Positions 1-7,489 of a DNA stretch of 61,866 nt are shown here, piece by piece. Numbering within the stretch: the stretch's first letter is position 1; every line of letters starts with the position of its first letter. The position numbers and the translations under genes are program-made. This DNA comes from Sphaerisporangium melleum (GTDB taxonomy: Bacteria; Actinomycetota; Actinomycetes; Streptosporangiales; Streptosporangiaceae): contig NZ_BMNT01000024.1 in the NCBI RefSeq assembly GCF_014646695.1, positions 262-62,127 on the forward strand, given 5' to 3'. The notes under the pieces were generated by a model, which did not search any database, had not been told where the DNA came from, and saw only the letters and a list, made by a program, of their open reading frames with translations.

Positions 1-15
1 CGGGAAGGCAGGACG

Positions 16-975
16 GTGGTCGTCGTCGTGTTCGACGGTGTCCGGCTGCTCGACGTGACGGGGCCGCTGGAGGTGTTCACCACCGCCAACGAGCACGGCG
101 CGGACTACCGGCTCCGCCTGGTCTCACCCGGCGGCCGGGACATCATCGCCAACGGCGGCGTCCGCCTCGGCGCCGACGGCGCCCTGGAGGACCTGCGCGA
201 GAGCCCCGGCATCCTGCTCGTGCCCGGCAGCCCGGACGTCGCGGCCACCACCGCCGACCGGCCGCTGCTGGACCAGATCAGGCGGCTGGCCGCCGAGGCG
301 GAGCGGGTCGCCTCGGTGTGCGCCGGAGCGTTCGCGCTGGCGGCGGCCGGGGTGCTGGACGGGCATCGCGCCGCCACCCACTGGGACCTCGCCGACCGGC
401 TGGCCCATGAGTACCCAGGGGTCACCGTCGACGGCGACGCGATCTTCGTCACCGACGGCAGGATCGTCACCTCGGCCGGGATCAGCTCGGGCATCGACCT
501 GGCGCTCGGCCTGGTCGAGGCCGACCACGGCGCCGACCTGGCGAGGACGGTCGCCAAGCACCTGGTGGTGTTCATGCAGCGGCCCGGCGGCCAGTCGCAG
601 TTCAGCGTCAGGCTCACCACCCAGGCGCGGCGGTCGGCGACGCTCCAGCCGGTGCTCGACGCGGTCGTCCTGGACCCCGCGGGCGAGCACGGCCTGGAAG
701 CCATGGCCGGCCGGGCCGGGCTCAGCGTCCGCCAGTTCACCCGGCTGTTCCGGCGCGAGACCGGGACGACGCCGGCGCGGTACGTCGAGCGGGCGCGCGT
801 GGAGCACGCCAAGAACCTGCTGGAGACCGGTGACGAGCCGCTCGACGTGGTCGGCCGCAGGGCCGGCTTCGGGTCGCCCGAGACCATGCGCCGCGCCTTC
901 GTGCGCGAGCTGAGCGTGCCGCCGGCCACCTACCGTGCCAGGTTCCGCACCACGGGAGCGGGCCGCCGGCCCTGA
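16..975 (+). CDS. GlxA-family AraC-type transcriptional regulator (5' end probably outside window)
   Basis: Transcription factor with a DJ-1/PfpI-like N-terminal domain (about residues 1-165) and an AraC double helix-turn-helix (about 225-315). The N-terminal strand VVVVFDG runs straight into LLDVTGPLEVF, the usual opening of GlxA proteins. The nucleophile-elbow sequence ASVCAGAF carries Cys102. The C-terminal part has the AraC helices RQFTRLFRRETGTTP and DVVGRRAGFGSPETMRRAF. The frame stays open upstream of the GTG at 16 to the window edge, and family members usually have a few more residues before the first strand, so the true start may lie outside. These proteins usually sense small molecules; the ligand cannot be read here. 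A palindrome at 1088-1111 lies downstream and could be its operator or that of the next gene. Confidence 0.9.
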   Translation: MVVVVFDGVRLLDVTGPLEVFTTANEHGADYRLRLVSPGGRDIIANGGVRLGADGALEDLRESPGILLVPGSPDVAATTADRPLLDQIRRLAAEAERVASVCAGAFALAAAGVLDGHRAATHWDLADRLAHEYPGVTVDGDAIFVTDGRIVTSAGISSGIDLALGLVEADHGADLARTVAKHLVVFMQRPGGQSQFSVRLTTQARRSATLQPVLDAVVLDPAGEHGLEAMAGRAGLSVRQFTRLFRRETGTTPARYVERARVEHAKNLLETGDEPLDVVGRRAGFGSPETMRRAFVRELSVPPATYRARFRTTGAGRRP

Positions 976-1087
976 CCGCGGGGCTCGCCGGGCGGGCGGA
1001 AGCAGCCATCCGGCGAAGGTGAGCGGGCGCGGCACTACGCGAGGGCCGCACCCGGTGGGCCGGGCCGCGGGCTCTTGTGCGTCGTTG

Positions 1088-1111
1088 TGCACACTCGGCG
1101 CCGAGTGTGCA
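1088..1111. promoter_or_regulatory. Perfect 24-bp palindrome, probable operator
   Basis: The half-site TGCACACTCGGC is followed immediately by its exact reverse complement, giving 12+12 bp without a spacer. It lies 128 bp before the start of the secreted-protein gene. A zero-spacer palindrome of this length suits a dimeric repressor site rather than a terminator, which needs a loop. The adjacent GlxA-type regulator is one candidate binder (inference). Confidence 0.6.
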
Positions 1112-1238
1112 TTCGTCCACAGAACAGGACGGATCACTCCCGTAGTTTCTGGGTCGTCCGGAACCGAGCGGCACCCACGCTCGGCGGGAACCCAAGGGGA
1201 CCCGGTTCACCGGGCACTGTTCACACGGGAGGAACCCC

Positions 1239-1724
1239 ATGCGCAAGCTTCGCACCCTGCTGGCCGGCACGGCCGTGGCCGGCTCGCTGGTGGCCGGCCT
1301 GGCCGGCACCGCCACCGCCGCCTCGGCCGACACCGCGGCGGCGACCACCACCGCGGGCACGGCGGCCACCGCGCAGGCGCAGAGCTCCAAGCACTACTTC
1401 GGCCCGATCTACTCCACCTACGGCCGTGGGGAGCACCGCGGCGACCGCTCCTATGTCAAGGGCTACTGGTGGTACTCCAAGTCGGAGGGCCGTTACTACA
1501 TCGACTTCGACCTGTTCGATCGTGACCAGGACCGGCAGTACAGCTACGCCGACTTCTACTACCACGACGACGAGGGCTGGCACCGCTACAAGCGCTTCGC
1601 CACCTACGGCCACATGGGCAAGCGCATCTGGCTGGACGACGACGTCGACGGCTTCCGCTTCCGCGTCGGCGAGGGCGGCAGCAGGGACTACGACTGGAGC
1701 ACCTGGTACAAGTACGGCTTCTGA
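1239..1724 (+). CDS. Small secreted aromatic-rich protein of unknown function
   Basis: A 161-residue exported protein I cannot assign to a family. The start is well supported: GGGAGG at 1227-1232 with a 6-nt spacer before ATG. Residues 1-28 form a Sec signal peptide (MRK followed by an Ala/Leu/Gly-rich core ending in TATAASA), and an Ala/Thr-rich stretch follows to about residue 48. The mature part is very rich in Tyr, Trp, Asp, Arg and His (for example GYWWYS, FYYHDDEGWHRYKRF), with many alternating charged and aromatic residues and no Cys. That suggests a small extracytoplasmic beta-rich domain. It is monocistronic, ending at a strong hairpin at 1766-1801. The palindrome at 1088-1111 lies in its upstream region. 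Confidence 0.75.
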   Translation: MRKLRTLLAGTAVAGSLVAGLAGTATAASADTAAATTTAGTAATAQAQSSKHYFGPIYSTYGRGEHRGDRSYVKGYWWYSKSEGRYYIDFDLFDRDQDRQYSYADFYYHDDEGWHRYKRFATYGHMGKRIWLDDDVDGFRFRVGEGGSRDYDWSTWYKYGF

Positions 1725-1765
1725 GCCGGCCTCCGCGGCCCTGGCGGGATCGCGGGATGAACAAT

Positions 1766-1801
1766 GAAGGGCGGCCGTTCCCTGCGGAGCGGCCGCCCTT
1801 C
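1766..1801. terminator. Bidirectional terminator hairpin
   Basis: A 12-bp perfect stem, GAAGGGCGGCCG pairing with CGGCCGCCCTTC, with a 12-nt loop. It sits between the 3' ends of the convergent secreted-protein and helR-like genes. Confidence 0.8.
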
Positions 1802-1856
1802 TCGCGTGGCGCCGGAATGCCGATCGCCAGGGAGGACGGCGTACGCCCCGGCCGCG

Positions 1857-4001
1857 CTAGGTGAGCTGCGGGGGGAGGTCGCGGGTGTGCAGGACGGTCA
1901 GGGCGGTGACCGCGCGGGTGAGGACGACGTAGAGGCGCGCCAGGCCACGAGCCTCGGCGTCGGCGATCTCGGCCGGTTCCACGACGATGACGTGGTCGTA
2001 CTCCAGACCCTTGGCCAGCGAGGCGGGGATGACCGAGACGCGCTGCTCGGCGGAGGAGTCGGGGCCGAGCAGGTCATGGGGGAGGCCGGCGGCGGCCAGG
2101 GCGTCCGCGGCGGCGGGGGTGGCGGCGTCGGCGGCGATCACGCCGATGGAGCCCTCGCGTGCGGCCGCCGCCCGGACGGCCTCGACCAGAGCCGCGGTCA
2201 GGTCGCCGGCGCGGCGTACCGTCAGCGAGCCGGCGCCGGGGCGTAGCGAGCGCGGGGCGGCCAGGGTGGGGGCGACCGAGGGGAGCAGGCGGGCGGCGAA
2301 GTCGAGCACCTCGCGGGGGACGCGGAAGCCCAGGGTCAGCTCGGTGACGTCGCCCTCGTCGAAGCCGAGGTGGCGCAGCACCTCCTCCCACGACCGGGCC
2401 GACCAGGGGGTGGTGCCCTGGGCCAGGTCGCCGAGGACGGTGGCCGAGCCGGTGCGGCACCGGCGGCCGAGTGCCCGCAGTTGCATCGCCGAGAGGTCCT
2501 GGGCCTCGTCCACGACGACGTGACCGAGCGTCGGGGTGCGTTCGATCAGGTCGGCCAGCTCGTCCAGCAGCCCGGCGTCGGCGGCCGACCACTTGGCCGA
2601 CTTCCAGGACCGTGGCGGCTTGGCCCACAGCAGAGCCTCGCGCTCCTCGGGGGTGAGATCCGACTTGGCGGCCGCGGCGGCGAGGAAGTCGCCGTCCGAC
2701 AGCAGCCGGAACAGCACCTGCTGCGGGGTGACCTTGGGCCAGATCTGGTCGACGAGCTGCTTGACCGGCTTGGACCTGGCCACGGCGTCCTGTACCCGGT
2801 CGTCGGGCGACTCGCCGCGCTGCTCCATGCGCACGAGCACGGCGTGCGCGAGCCGCTGGGCCAGGGCGGCGCGTCCGGGTCCGTACCGGGTGGTGCCGCG
2901 CAGTGCGGCGACGATCTCGCGCACCTCGTGGTCGGGGACGCGGAAGCGGTTGACGCCCCGGGTGATCAGCACGCCCTCCTCGGGCTTGCTGATGTGCAGC
3001 CACAGGGCCCGGTGGAGCACCGGCGCCATGCGGGCGTCGCCCTTGATCGTGGCGATGGCGGGGTCCTCGGGGGCGGCGTGGTCGCCGAGGATGCCCGCGA
3101 CCGTGGTCTGGTCGACCTTCACCTCGCCCAGCGCGGGCAGGACCGAGGAGATGTAGGACAGGAAGGCGCGGTTCGGCCCGACGATCATGACGCCGGCCCG
3201 TGAGAGCTTCTCGCGGTGGGTGAACAGCAGGTACGCGGCGCGGTGCAGGCCGACGGCGGTCTTCCCGGTGCCGGGCGCCCCTTGGACGCACACGGTGCGC
3301 GTCAGATCGGCGCGGACGATCTCGTCCTGGTCGGGCTGGATGGTGGCGACGATGTCGCGCATGGGGCCGGTGCGCGGACGCTCGATCTCCTCGGTGAGGA
3401 TGCGGGACTCCTTGAGCGCCGTCCCCTGGTCGAGCGGTTCGTCCTCGTACGCGGTCAGCTCGCCGCCGTGGAAGCCGAACCGCCTGCGCAGCCGCACTCC
3501 CATCGGCTCGGACGGCCGGGCCTGGTAGAACGCCCGGGAGACCGGGGCGCGCCAGTCGATCACCAGCGGGCGGCTGCCGTCGTCGTGGACGTGGCGGCGG
3601 CCGACGTGGATGGTCACCGGCAGGTCGTCGTCGCCGGCCCGGTCGAGGCGGCCGAAGAACAGCGGCGTGTCGGGGTGGTCGGCGAGCGCGGCGACGCGCT
3701 GGTCGAGCAGGCCCTGCAGGACCTGCCGGGAGACCCAGTCACCGGCGGCGTCCGCGGAGAGCGACTGGGCGTGCTCGCGCATGGCCCGCAGCGCGGCGCG
3801 CGAGATGGCCAGGTGCGCCCGTTCGGCCTGGAGCACGTCGGTGGGTTCGTCCCCGATCGGGACCTCTGGCGGGCCGGCGGTGACCTTGGCCGGGTCCCGC
3901 GGCGGATCGGACGGGTGATCATTCAGTGGGGAGAGGGAATCGGGCGGGTCGGGCTGGTGCTGGTCGCCGGGTATGTCGGGGGCCAATCGATGTCCGGGCA
4001 T
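1857..4001 (-). CDS. helR: HelD/HelR-like RNA polymerase-recycling motor ATPase
   Basis: Superfamily 1-like ATPase of 714 residues, a usual length for actinobacterial HelR. Start ATG at 4001 is fixed by AAGGAG 9 nt upstream. Family knowledge: HelD/HelR proteins insert into stalled RNA polymerase, release nucleic acid, and in actinobacteria can displace rifamycins. Residues 50-110 form the predicted helical N-terminal arm. FFGRLD and LVIDWRAPVSRAFYQ are hallmark HelD sequences. Walker A is GAPGTGKT (241-248), Walker B is VVVDEAQDL, and later helicase motifs are LGFRVPREVL, KGLEYDHVIVV and LYVVLTRA. The first 45 residues are Pro/Asp-rich and probably disordered. It is transcribed alone and ends against the terminator at 1766-1801. 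I looked for the 19-bp rifamycin-associated element upstream and did not find it. Confidence 0.88.
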   Translation of the reverse strand: MPGHRLAPDIPGDQHQPDPPDSLSPLNDHPSDPPRDPAKVTAGPPEVPIGDEPTDVLQAERAHLAISRAALRAMREHAQSLSADAAGDWVSRQVLQGLLDQRVAALADHPDTPLFFGRLDRAGDDDLPVTIHVGRRHVHDDGSRPLVIDWRAPVSRAFYQARPSEPMGVRLRRRFGFHGGELTAYEDEPLDQGTALKESRILTEEIERPRTGPMRDIVATIQPDQDEIVRADLTRTVCVQGAPGTGKTAVGLHRAAYLLFTHREKLSRAGVMIVGPNRAFLSYISSVLPALGEVKVDQTTVAGILGDHAAPEDPAIATIKGDARMAPVLHRALWLHISKPEEGVLITRGVNRFRVPDHEVREIVAALRGTTRYGPGRAALAQRLAHAVLVRMEQRGESPDDRVQDAVARSKPVKQLVDQIWPKVTPQQVLFRLLSDGDFLAAAAAKSDLTPEEREALLWAKPPRSWKSAKWSAADAGLLDELADLIERTPTLGHVVVDEAQDLSAMQLRALGRRCRTGSATVLGDLAQGTTPWSARSWEEVLRHLGFDEGDVTELTLGFRVPREVLDFAARLLPSVAPTLAAPRSLRPGAGSLTVRRAGDLTAALVEAVRAAAAREGSIGVIAADAATPAAADALAAAGLPHDLLGPDSSAEQRVSVIPASLAKGLEYDHVIVVEPAEIADAEARGLARLYVVLTRAVTALTVLHTRDLPPQLT

Positions 4002-4068
4002 GCCGAAGCGCTCCTTGAGGGACGGAGGTGGTTGACAAAGGCAGCGAACCAACGAGCTTAACGGATTT

Positions 4069-4096
4069 GGCGGGCAGGGTTGCCTGCTCGCCCGCC
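4069..4096. repeat. Imperfect hairpin upstream of the helR-like gene
   Basis: GGCGGGC-AGG pairs with CCT-GCTC-GCCCGCC, a 10-bp imperfect stem with a 4-nt interruption on one arm. It lies 68 bp before the helR-like start and could be an upstream leader or attenuator structure. The function is unknown. Confidence 0.35.
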
Positions 4097-4176
4097 GGGA
4101 ACGGGGTGGGGGTAGATGCGACGCTTGTCCGGAGTTTGCCGCCTCTTGGGCGTTGGGTACGCAGGGGAAGGTGACG

Positions 4177-4509
4177 ATGCGTGCCCCGACGGCGGTCCCT
4201 GCGGTCATTCCCGCCCTGGCGAATCTTCTGCTCGGCGGTCTGTGGACGCTGTCGGTCTTCGCGGGCTGGGGACTCGCCGCCTTCTGCGGGGACGGAGAGG
4301 CGCTCGACGCGTGCATGGACCGGCTGACCGTGGTGGCCACATTGTCCGGCCTGTTCGCCATCGCGGCCGCCACCGGCACGGTGGGCGGGTTGTTGCCACC
4401 GGTAATACGGAGATATCCGGAAAAGTCGTTGATACTCGTGGCGGTTGCTACGGGTTCCTGGCTAATCGCGTTGGGTGTGCTTTACGTCGGCGGGTTAGTC
4501 GGTCGGTGA
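4177..4509 (+). CDS. Small integral membrane protein, unknown family, contains a TTA codon
   Basis: About 110 residues, mostly hydrophobic. Three membrane helices are visible at roughly residues 8-30, 47-75 and 83-105, with a short loop holding two Cys (FCGDGEALDACMD). ATG 4177 is preferred over GTG 4171 and TTG 4153 because the GGGG of AGGGGAAGG sits about 9 nt upstream of it. Codon use is less GC-biased than in the neighbours (CTA, TTG, GTT, GCT), and codon 107 is TTA, the rare bldA-dependent leucine codon of sporulating actinomycetes. It is divergent from helR and followed by an AT-richer non-coding stretch. I do not recognise the family. Confidence 0.6.
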   Translation: MRAPTAVPAVIPALANLLLGGLWTLSVFAGWGLAAFCGDGEALDACMDRLTVVATLSGLFAIAAATGTVGGLLPPVIRRYPEKSLILVAVATGSWLIALGVLYVGGLVGR

Positions 4510-4741
4510 TCCCGCCGACACGTTGCGTTGCCGTCGCCCAAAATCCTGAAAAAGCGGGACATGCCTTGTGATTTGATTGAATCATGGGGGTATGTCGCAG
4601 TTGGCACCCGGGCTGCCAATAGGCGAGGGGGTGATGCGGTGAACAGGACCCAAGGTATTTCCTGGACCTGAATGCCCGTTTCCTGGGGAAACCTTTTCCT
4701 GGGCCGGGTTTGGGGGGACGGCGACGTGCCGCTCGGCGAAG
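4510..4741. other. AT-richer intergenic stretch, no gene seen
   Basis: The segment between the small membrane protein and the end of XPB is visibly richer in A/T than the rest of the window, with runs such as CCCAAAATCCTGAAAAAG. It carries no convincing reading frame. Together with the TTA-containing gene before it, it forms an atypical patch. Confidence 0.5.
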
Positions 4742-6388
4742 TCATTCGCCGGCGAGCACGTCGTCCGCATCGATGATCTGATAGGCGTATCCCTGCTCGG
4801 CCAGGAACCGCTGCCGGTGCGCGGCGAAGTCCTGATCCACCGTGTCCCTGCTCACCACCGAATAGAACCGTGCGCCCCCGCCGCCGGCCTTCGGGCGCAG
4901 CACCCGGCCGAGCCGCTGGGCCTCCTCCTGCCGCGAGCCGAACGTCCCGGACACCTGGATCGCCACCGACGCCTCCGGCAGGTCGATCGAGAAGTTCGCG
5001 ACCTTCGAGACGACCAGCACCTGGATCTCCTTGTCGCGGAACGCCTGGAACAGCCGCTCGCGCTCCTTGACCCGCGTCTCGCCCTTGATCACCGGCGCGT
5101 CCAGGTGCTCGGCCAGCTCGTCGAGCTGGTCGATGTACTGCCCGATCACCAGCACCTGCTCGCCCGCGTGCCGGCCCACCAGCGCCTCGGTGACCTTCAG
5201 TTTGGACGGCGTCGTCGCGCAGAAGCGGTAGCGCTCCTCGGCCTCGGCCATCGCGTACGCCAGGCGCTCGGTGTCGCTGAGCGTGACCCGGACCTCCACG
5301 CAGTCGGCCGGCGCGATCCAGCCCTGGTTCTCCATCTCCTTCCACGGTGCGTCGTACCGCTTCGGGCCGATGAGCGAGAACACGTCGCCCTCGCGGCCGT
5401 CCTCGCGGACCAGCGTCGCGGTCAGGCCGACCCGTCGCCTGGCCTGCAGGTCGGCGGTCATCCGGAAGATCGGTGCGGGCAGCAGGTGCACCTCGTCGTA
5501 GATCACCAGGCCCCAGTCGCGGGCGTCGAACAGCTCCAGATGGCGGTAGGTGCCCTGGCGGCGCGTCGTCATGACCTGGTAGGTGGCGATGGTGACCGGG
5601 CGGATCTCCTTCTTCGTCCCGGTGTACTCGCCGATCTCGTTCTCGGTGAGCGAGGTGCGCCGGAGCAGCTCCTGCTTCCACTGGTGCGCGGAGACGGTGT
5701 TGGTGACCAGGATCAGCGTCGTCGCCTGGGCGTGCGCCATCGCCGCCGCGCCCACGATCGTCTTGCCCGCGCCGCACGGCAGCACCACGACACCCGACCC
5801 GCCGTGCCAGAACGCGTCCGCGGCCTGCTGCTGGTAGGGGCGCAGCTGCCAGCCGTCCTGGGCCAGCGTGATCGGGTGGTGCTCCCCGTCGACGTACCCC
5901 GCGAGGTCCTCGGCCGGCCAGCCGATCTTCAGCAGGGCCTGCTTGATGTTGCCGCGCTCGCTCGGATGCACCGCCACCGAGTCGCCGCCGATGCGCTCGC
6001 CCAGCATCGGCTGGATCTTCTTCGAGCGCAGCACCTCTTCGAGCACGGCCTTGTCACTGCTGGTCAGCGTCAGGCCGTGGTGGTCGCTCTTCTCCAGGCG
6101 GAGCCTGCCGTACCGCGACATCGTCTCGGCGATGTCCACCAGCAGCGCGTGCGGCACCGGGTAGCGGCTGTGGGAGATCAGCGCGTCGATGACCTGCTCG
6201 GCGTCGTGCCCGGCGGCGCGGGCGTTCCACAGCGCGAGCGGAGTGATGCGGTAGGTGTGGACGTGCTCGGGCGCCCGCTCCAGCTCGGCGAACGGCGCGA
6301 TCGCCTTGCGGCAGTCGTCCGCCTTCTCGTGCTCGACCTCGAGCAGCAGCGTCTTGTCGGACTGGACGATCAACGGGCCATCAGACAC
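4742..6388 (-). CDS. XPB-family DNA repair helicase
   Basis: Superfamily 2 3'-5' DNA helicase of the bacterial XPB/ERCC3 type, 548 residues. GTG at 6388 is chosen because AGGAG lies 7 nt upstream of it; the ATG at 6394 follows AGGAG by only one base, too close to be used. The protein then begins SDGPLIVQSDKTLLLEV, as relatives do. The N-terminal damage-recognition-like domain (1-170) is followed by motif Q/I with Walker A PCGAGKT (204-210), DEVH (298-301), GLTATLVREDG and a C-terminal RecA lobe ending in QRLGRVLRPK. It probably acts in DNA repair or transcription-coupled processes; the bacterial role is poorly defined. The helicase-associated gene two genes upstream on the same strand is its usual genomic partner. 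Confidence 0.93.
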   Translation of the reverse strand: MSDGPLIVQSDKTLLLEVEHEKADDCRKAIAPFAELERAPEHVHTYRITPLALWNARAAGHDAEQVIDALISHSRYPVPHALLVDIAETMSRYGRLRLEKSDHHGLTLTSSDKAVLEEVLRSKKIQPMLGERIGGDSVAVHPSERGNIKQALLKIGWPAEDLAGYVDGEHHPITLAQDGWQLRPYQQQAADAFWHGGSGVVVLPCGAGKTIVGAAAMAHAQATTLILVTNTVSAHQWKQELLRRTSLTENEIGEYTGTKKEIRPVTIATYQVMTTRRQGTYRHLELFDARDWGLVIYDEVHLLPAPIFRMTADLQARRRVGLTATLVREDGREGDVFSLIGPKRYDAPWKEMENQGWIAPADCVEVRVTLSDTERLAYAMAEAEERYRFCATTPSKLKVTEALVGRHAGEQVLVIGQYIDQLDELAEHLDAPVIKGETRVKERERLFQAFRDKEIQVLVVSKVANFSIDLPEASVAIQVSGTFGSRQEEAQRLGRVLRPKAGGGGARFYSVVSRDTVDQDFAAHRQRFLAEQGYAYQIIDADDVLAGE

Positions 6389-6532
6389 GTTCATACTCCT
6401 GGGTTGGCATACGGGAACCGTACCGGCGGCCCCGTCCGCTCATCCAACAAGTGAGCGGCCCGGATCAGTCCCGCTTTCCCATCGCTTGACCTGCGAGAGG
6501 CCGTGCGCGGCGGCGCGCAGGCCCCCGGCCGG

Positions 6533-7360
6533 TCACTGGTTCTTGCTGATCGCCATGACGATGACGACGGCGAGCACGATGAGCAGCAGCGCGACATTGA
6601 TCCCGAGCGAGATCCACGTCCACTTGAGCAGTGAACGGGCCCGCTGCGGCTCGGTGTCCACCTTGCCCAGGGCGACGCCGGCGGTGATGGCGCCCGCGAT
6701 GCCGCCCGGCGTGACGTAGCAGGTCATCATGCAGACGATGCTGATGACCAGGGCGACGATGGCGTGCGTGCGCGGCCCATCGCCGGCCGGCCGCGGCGCG
6801 TAGCCGTAGGGCTGCTGGTAGGGCGCGCCATAGCCGTACGGCGGCTGCTGCCCGGCGTAACCGGCGCCCGGGTCGTACCCCGCCTGACCGTATGCGGGCT
6901 GGCCGTAACCCTCCGGCCCATAACCGGGTTGCCCGTATCCGGGCTGGCCGTAGGCGTTCTGGCTCTGGCCGTATCCCGGCTGCTGGTAGGCGGCCTGGCC
7001 CTGGGCGGGCGCGCCGTAGGGATCGTAGGACTGCTGCCCCGGAACCCCGTACTGCTGCTGCGCCCCGTACGGCTGGGCCGCGGGCCCGGGGGGCGGCTGC
7101 TGCCCGTACGCCTGGCCGTACGGCTGCTGGGCCGCGCCCCCATAGGGCTGAGCCGATGGGTGCCCGTACGGCTGCTCGTCGAAGGGGGGCTGCACGAGGG
7201 TGCGGTCGATGGGCGGGCGCGCACCGTCCTGCCGCTGGTCGTGTCCCTGACCGTAGGGCGACGGCGAGCCGCCGTGATCGTACTGCCCGCCCTGTGGCCC
7301 GTAGGGACTCTGCCAGTCCTGCGGGCCACCGCCGTAGGACTCGGGGGTGCCGCTGCTCAA
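6533..7360 (-). CDS. DUF4190 membrane protein with a long Tyr/Gly/Gln/Pro-rich N-terminal tail
   Basis: 275 residues. Residues 1-190 are a low-complexity cytoplasmic tail built of short repeats such as YGQP, GYGQ and QPYG. The C-terminal 75 residues carry two membrane helices (IVALVISIVCMMTCYV and ISLGINVALLLIVLAVVIVM) in the DUF4190 arrangement, with a small Gly-rich turn between them. The start is TTG at 7360; an in-frame stop lies three codons upstream, so no longer form exists. GGGAGAAG precedes it at a long distance. Aromatic, low-charge tails of this kind are typical of condensate-prone sequences (inference). It sits between the two XPB-related genes but has its own upstream region at 7361-7489. 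Confidence 0.8.
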   Translation of the reverse strand: MSSGTPESYGGGPQDWQSPYGPQGGQYDHGGSPSPYGQGHDQRQDGARPPIDRTLVQPPFDEQPYGHPSAQPYGGAAQQPYGQAYGQQPPPGPAAQPYGAQQQYGVPGQQSYDPYGAPAQGQAAYQQPGYGQSQNAYGQPGYGQPGYGPEGYGQPAYGQAGYDPGAGYAGQQPPYGYGAPYQQPYGYAPRPAGDGPRTHAIVALVISIVCMMTCYVTPGGIAGAITAGVALGKVDTEPQRARSLLKWTWISLGINVALLLIVLAVVIVMAISKNQ

Positions 7361-7489
7361 GATCTCTCACTTCTCCCGGGTGTCCGGCGGATCAACACTT
7401 ACCACGCGATAAACCCCCACGCCCGGCCAATGCCTCGAACGTCACAGATCAGTGCCGTTCCGTCGTCGCGGGGCTCGGTGTTCGCACCG

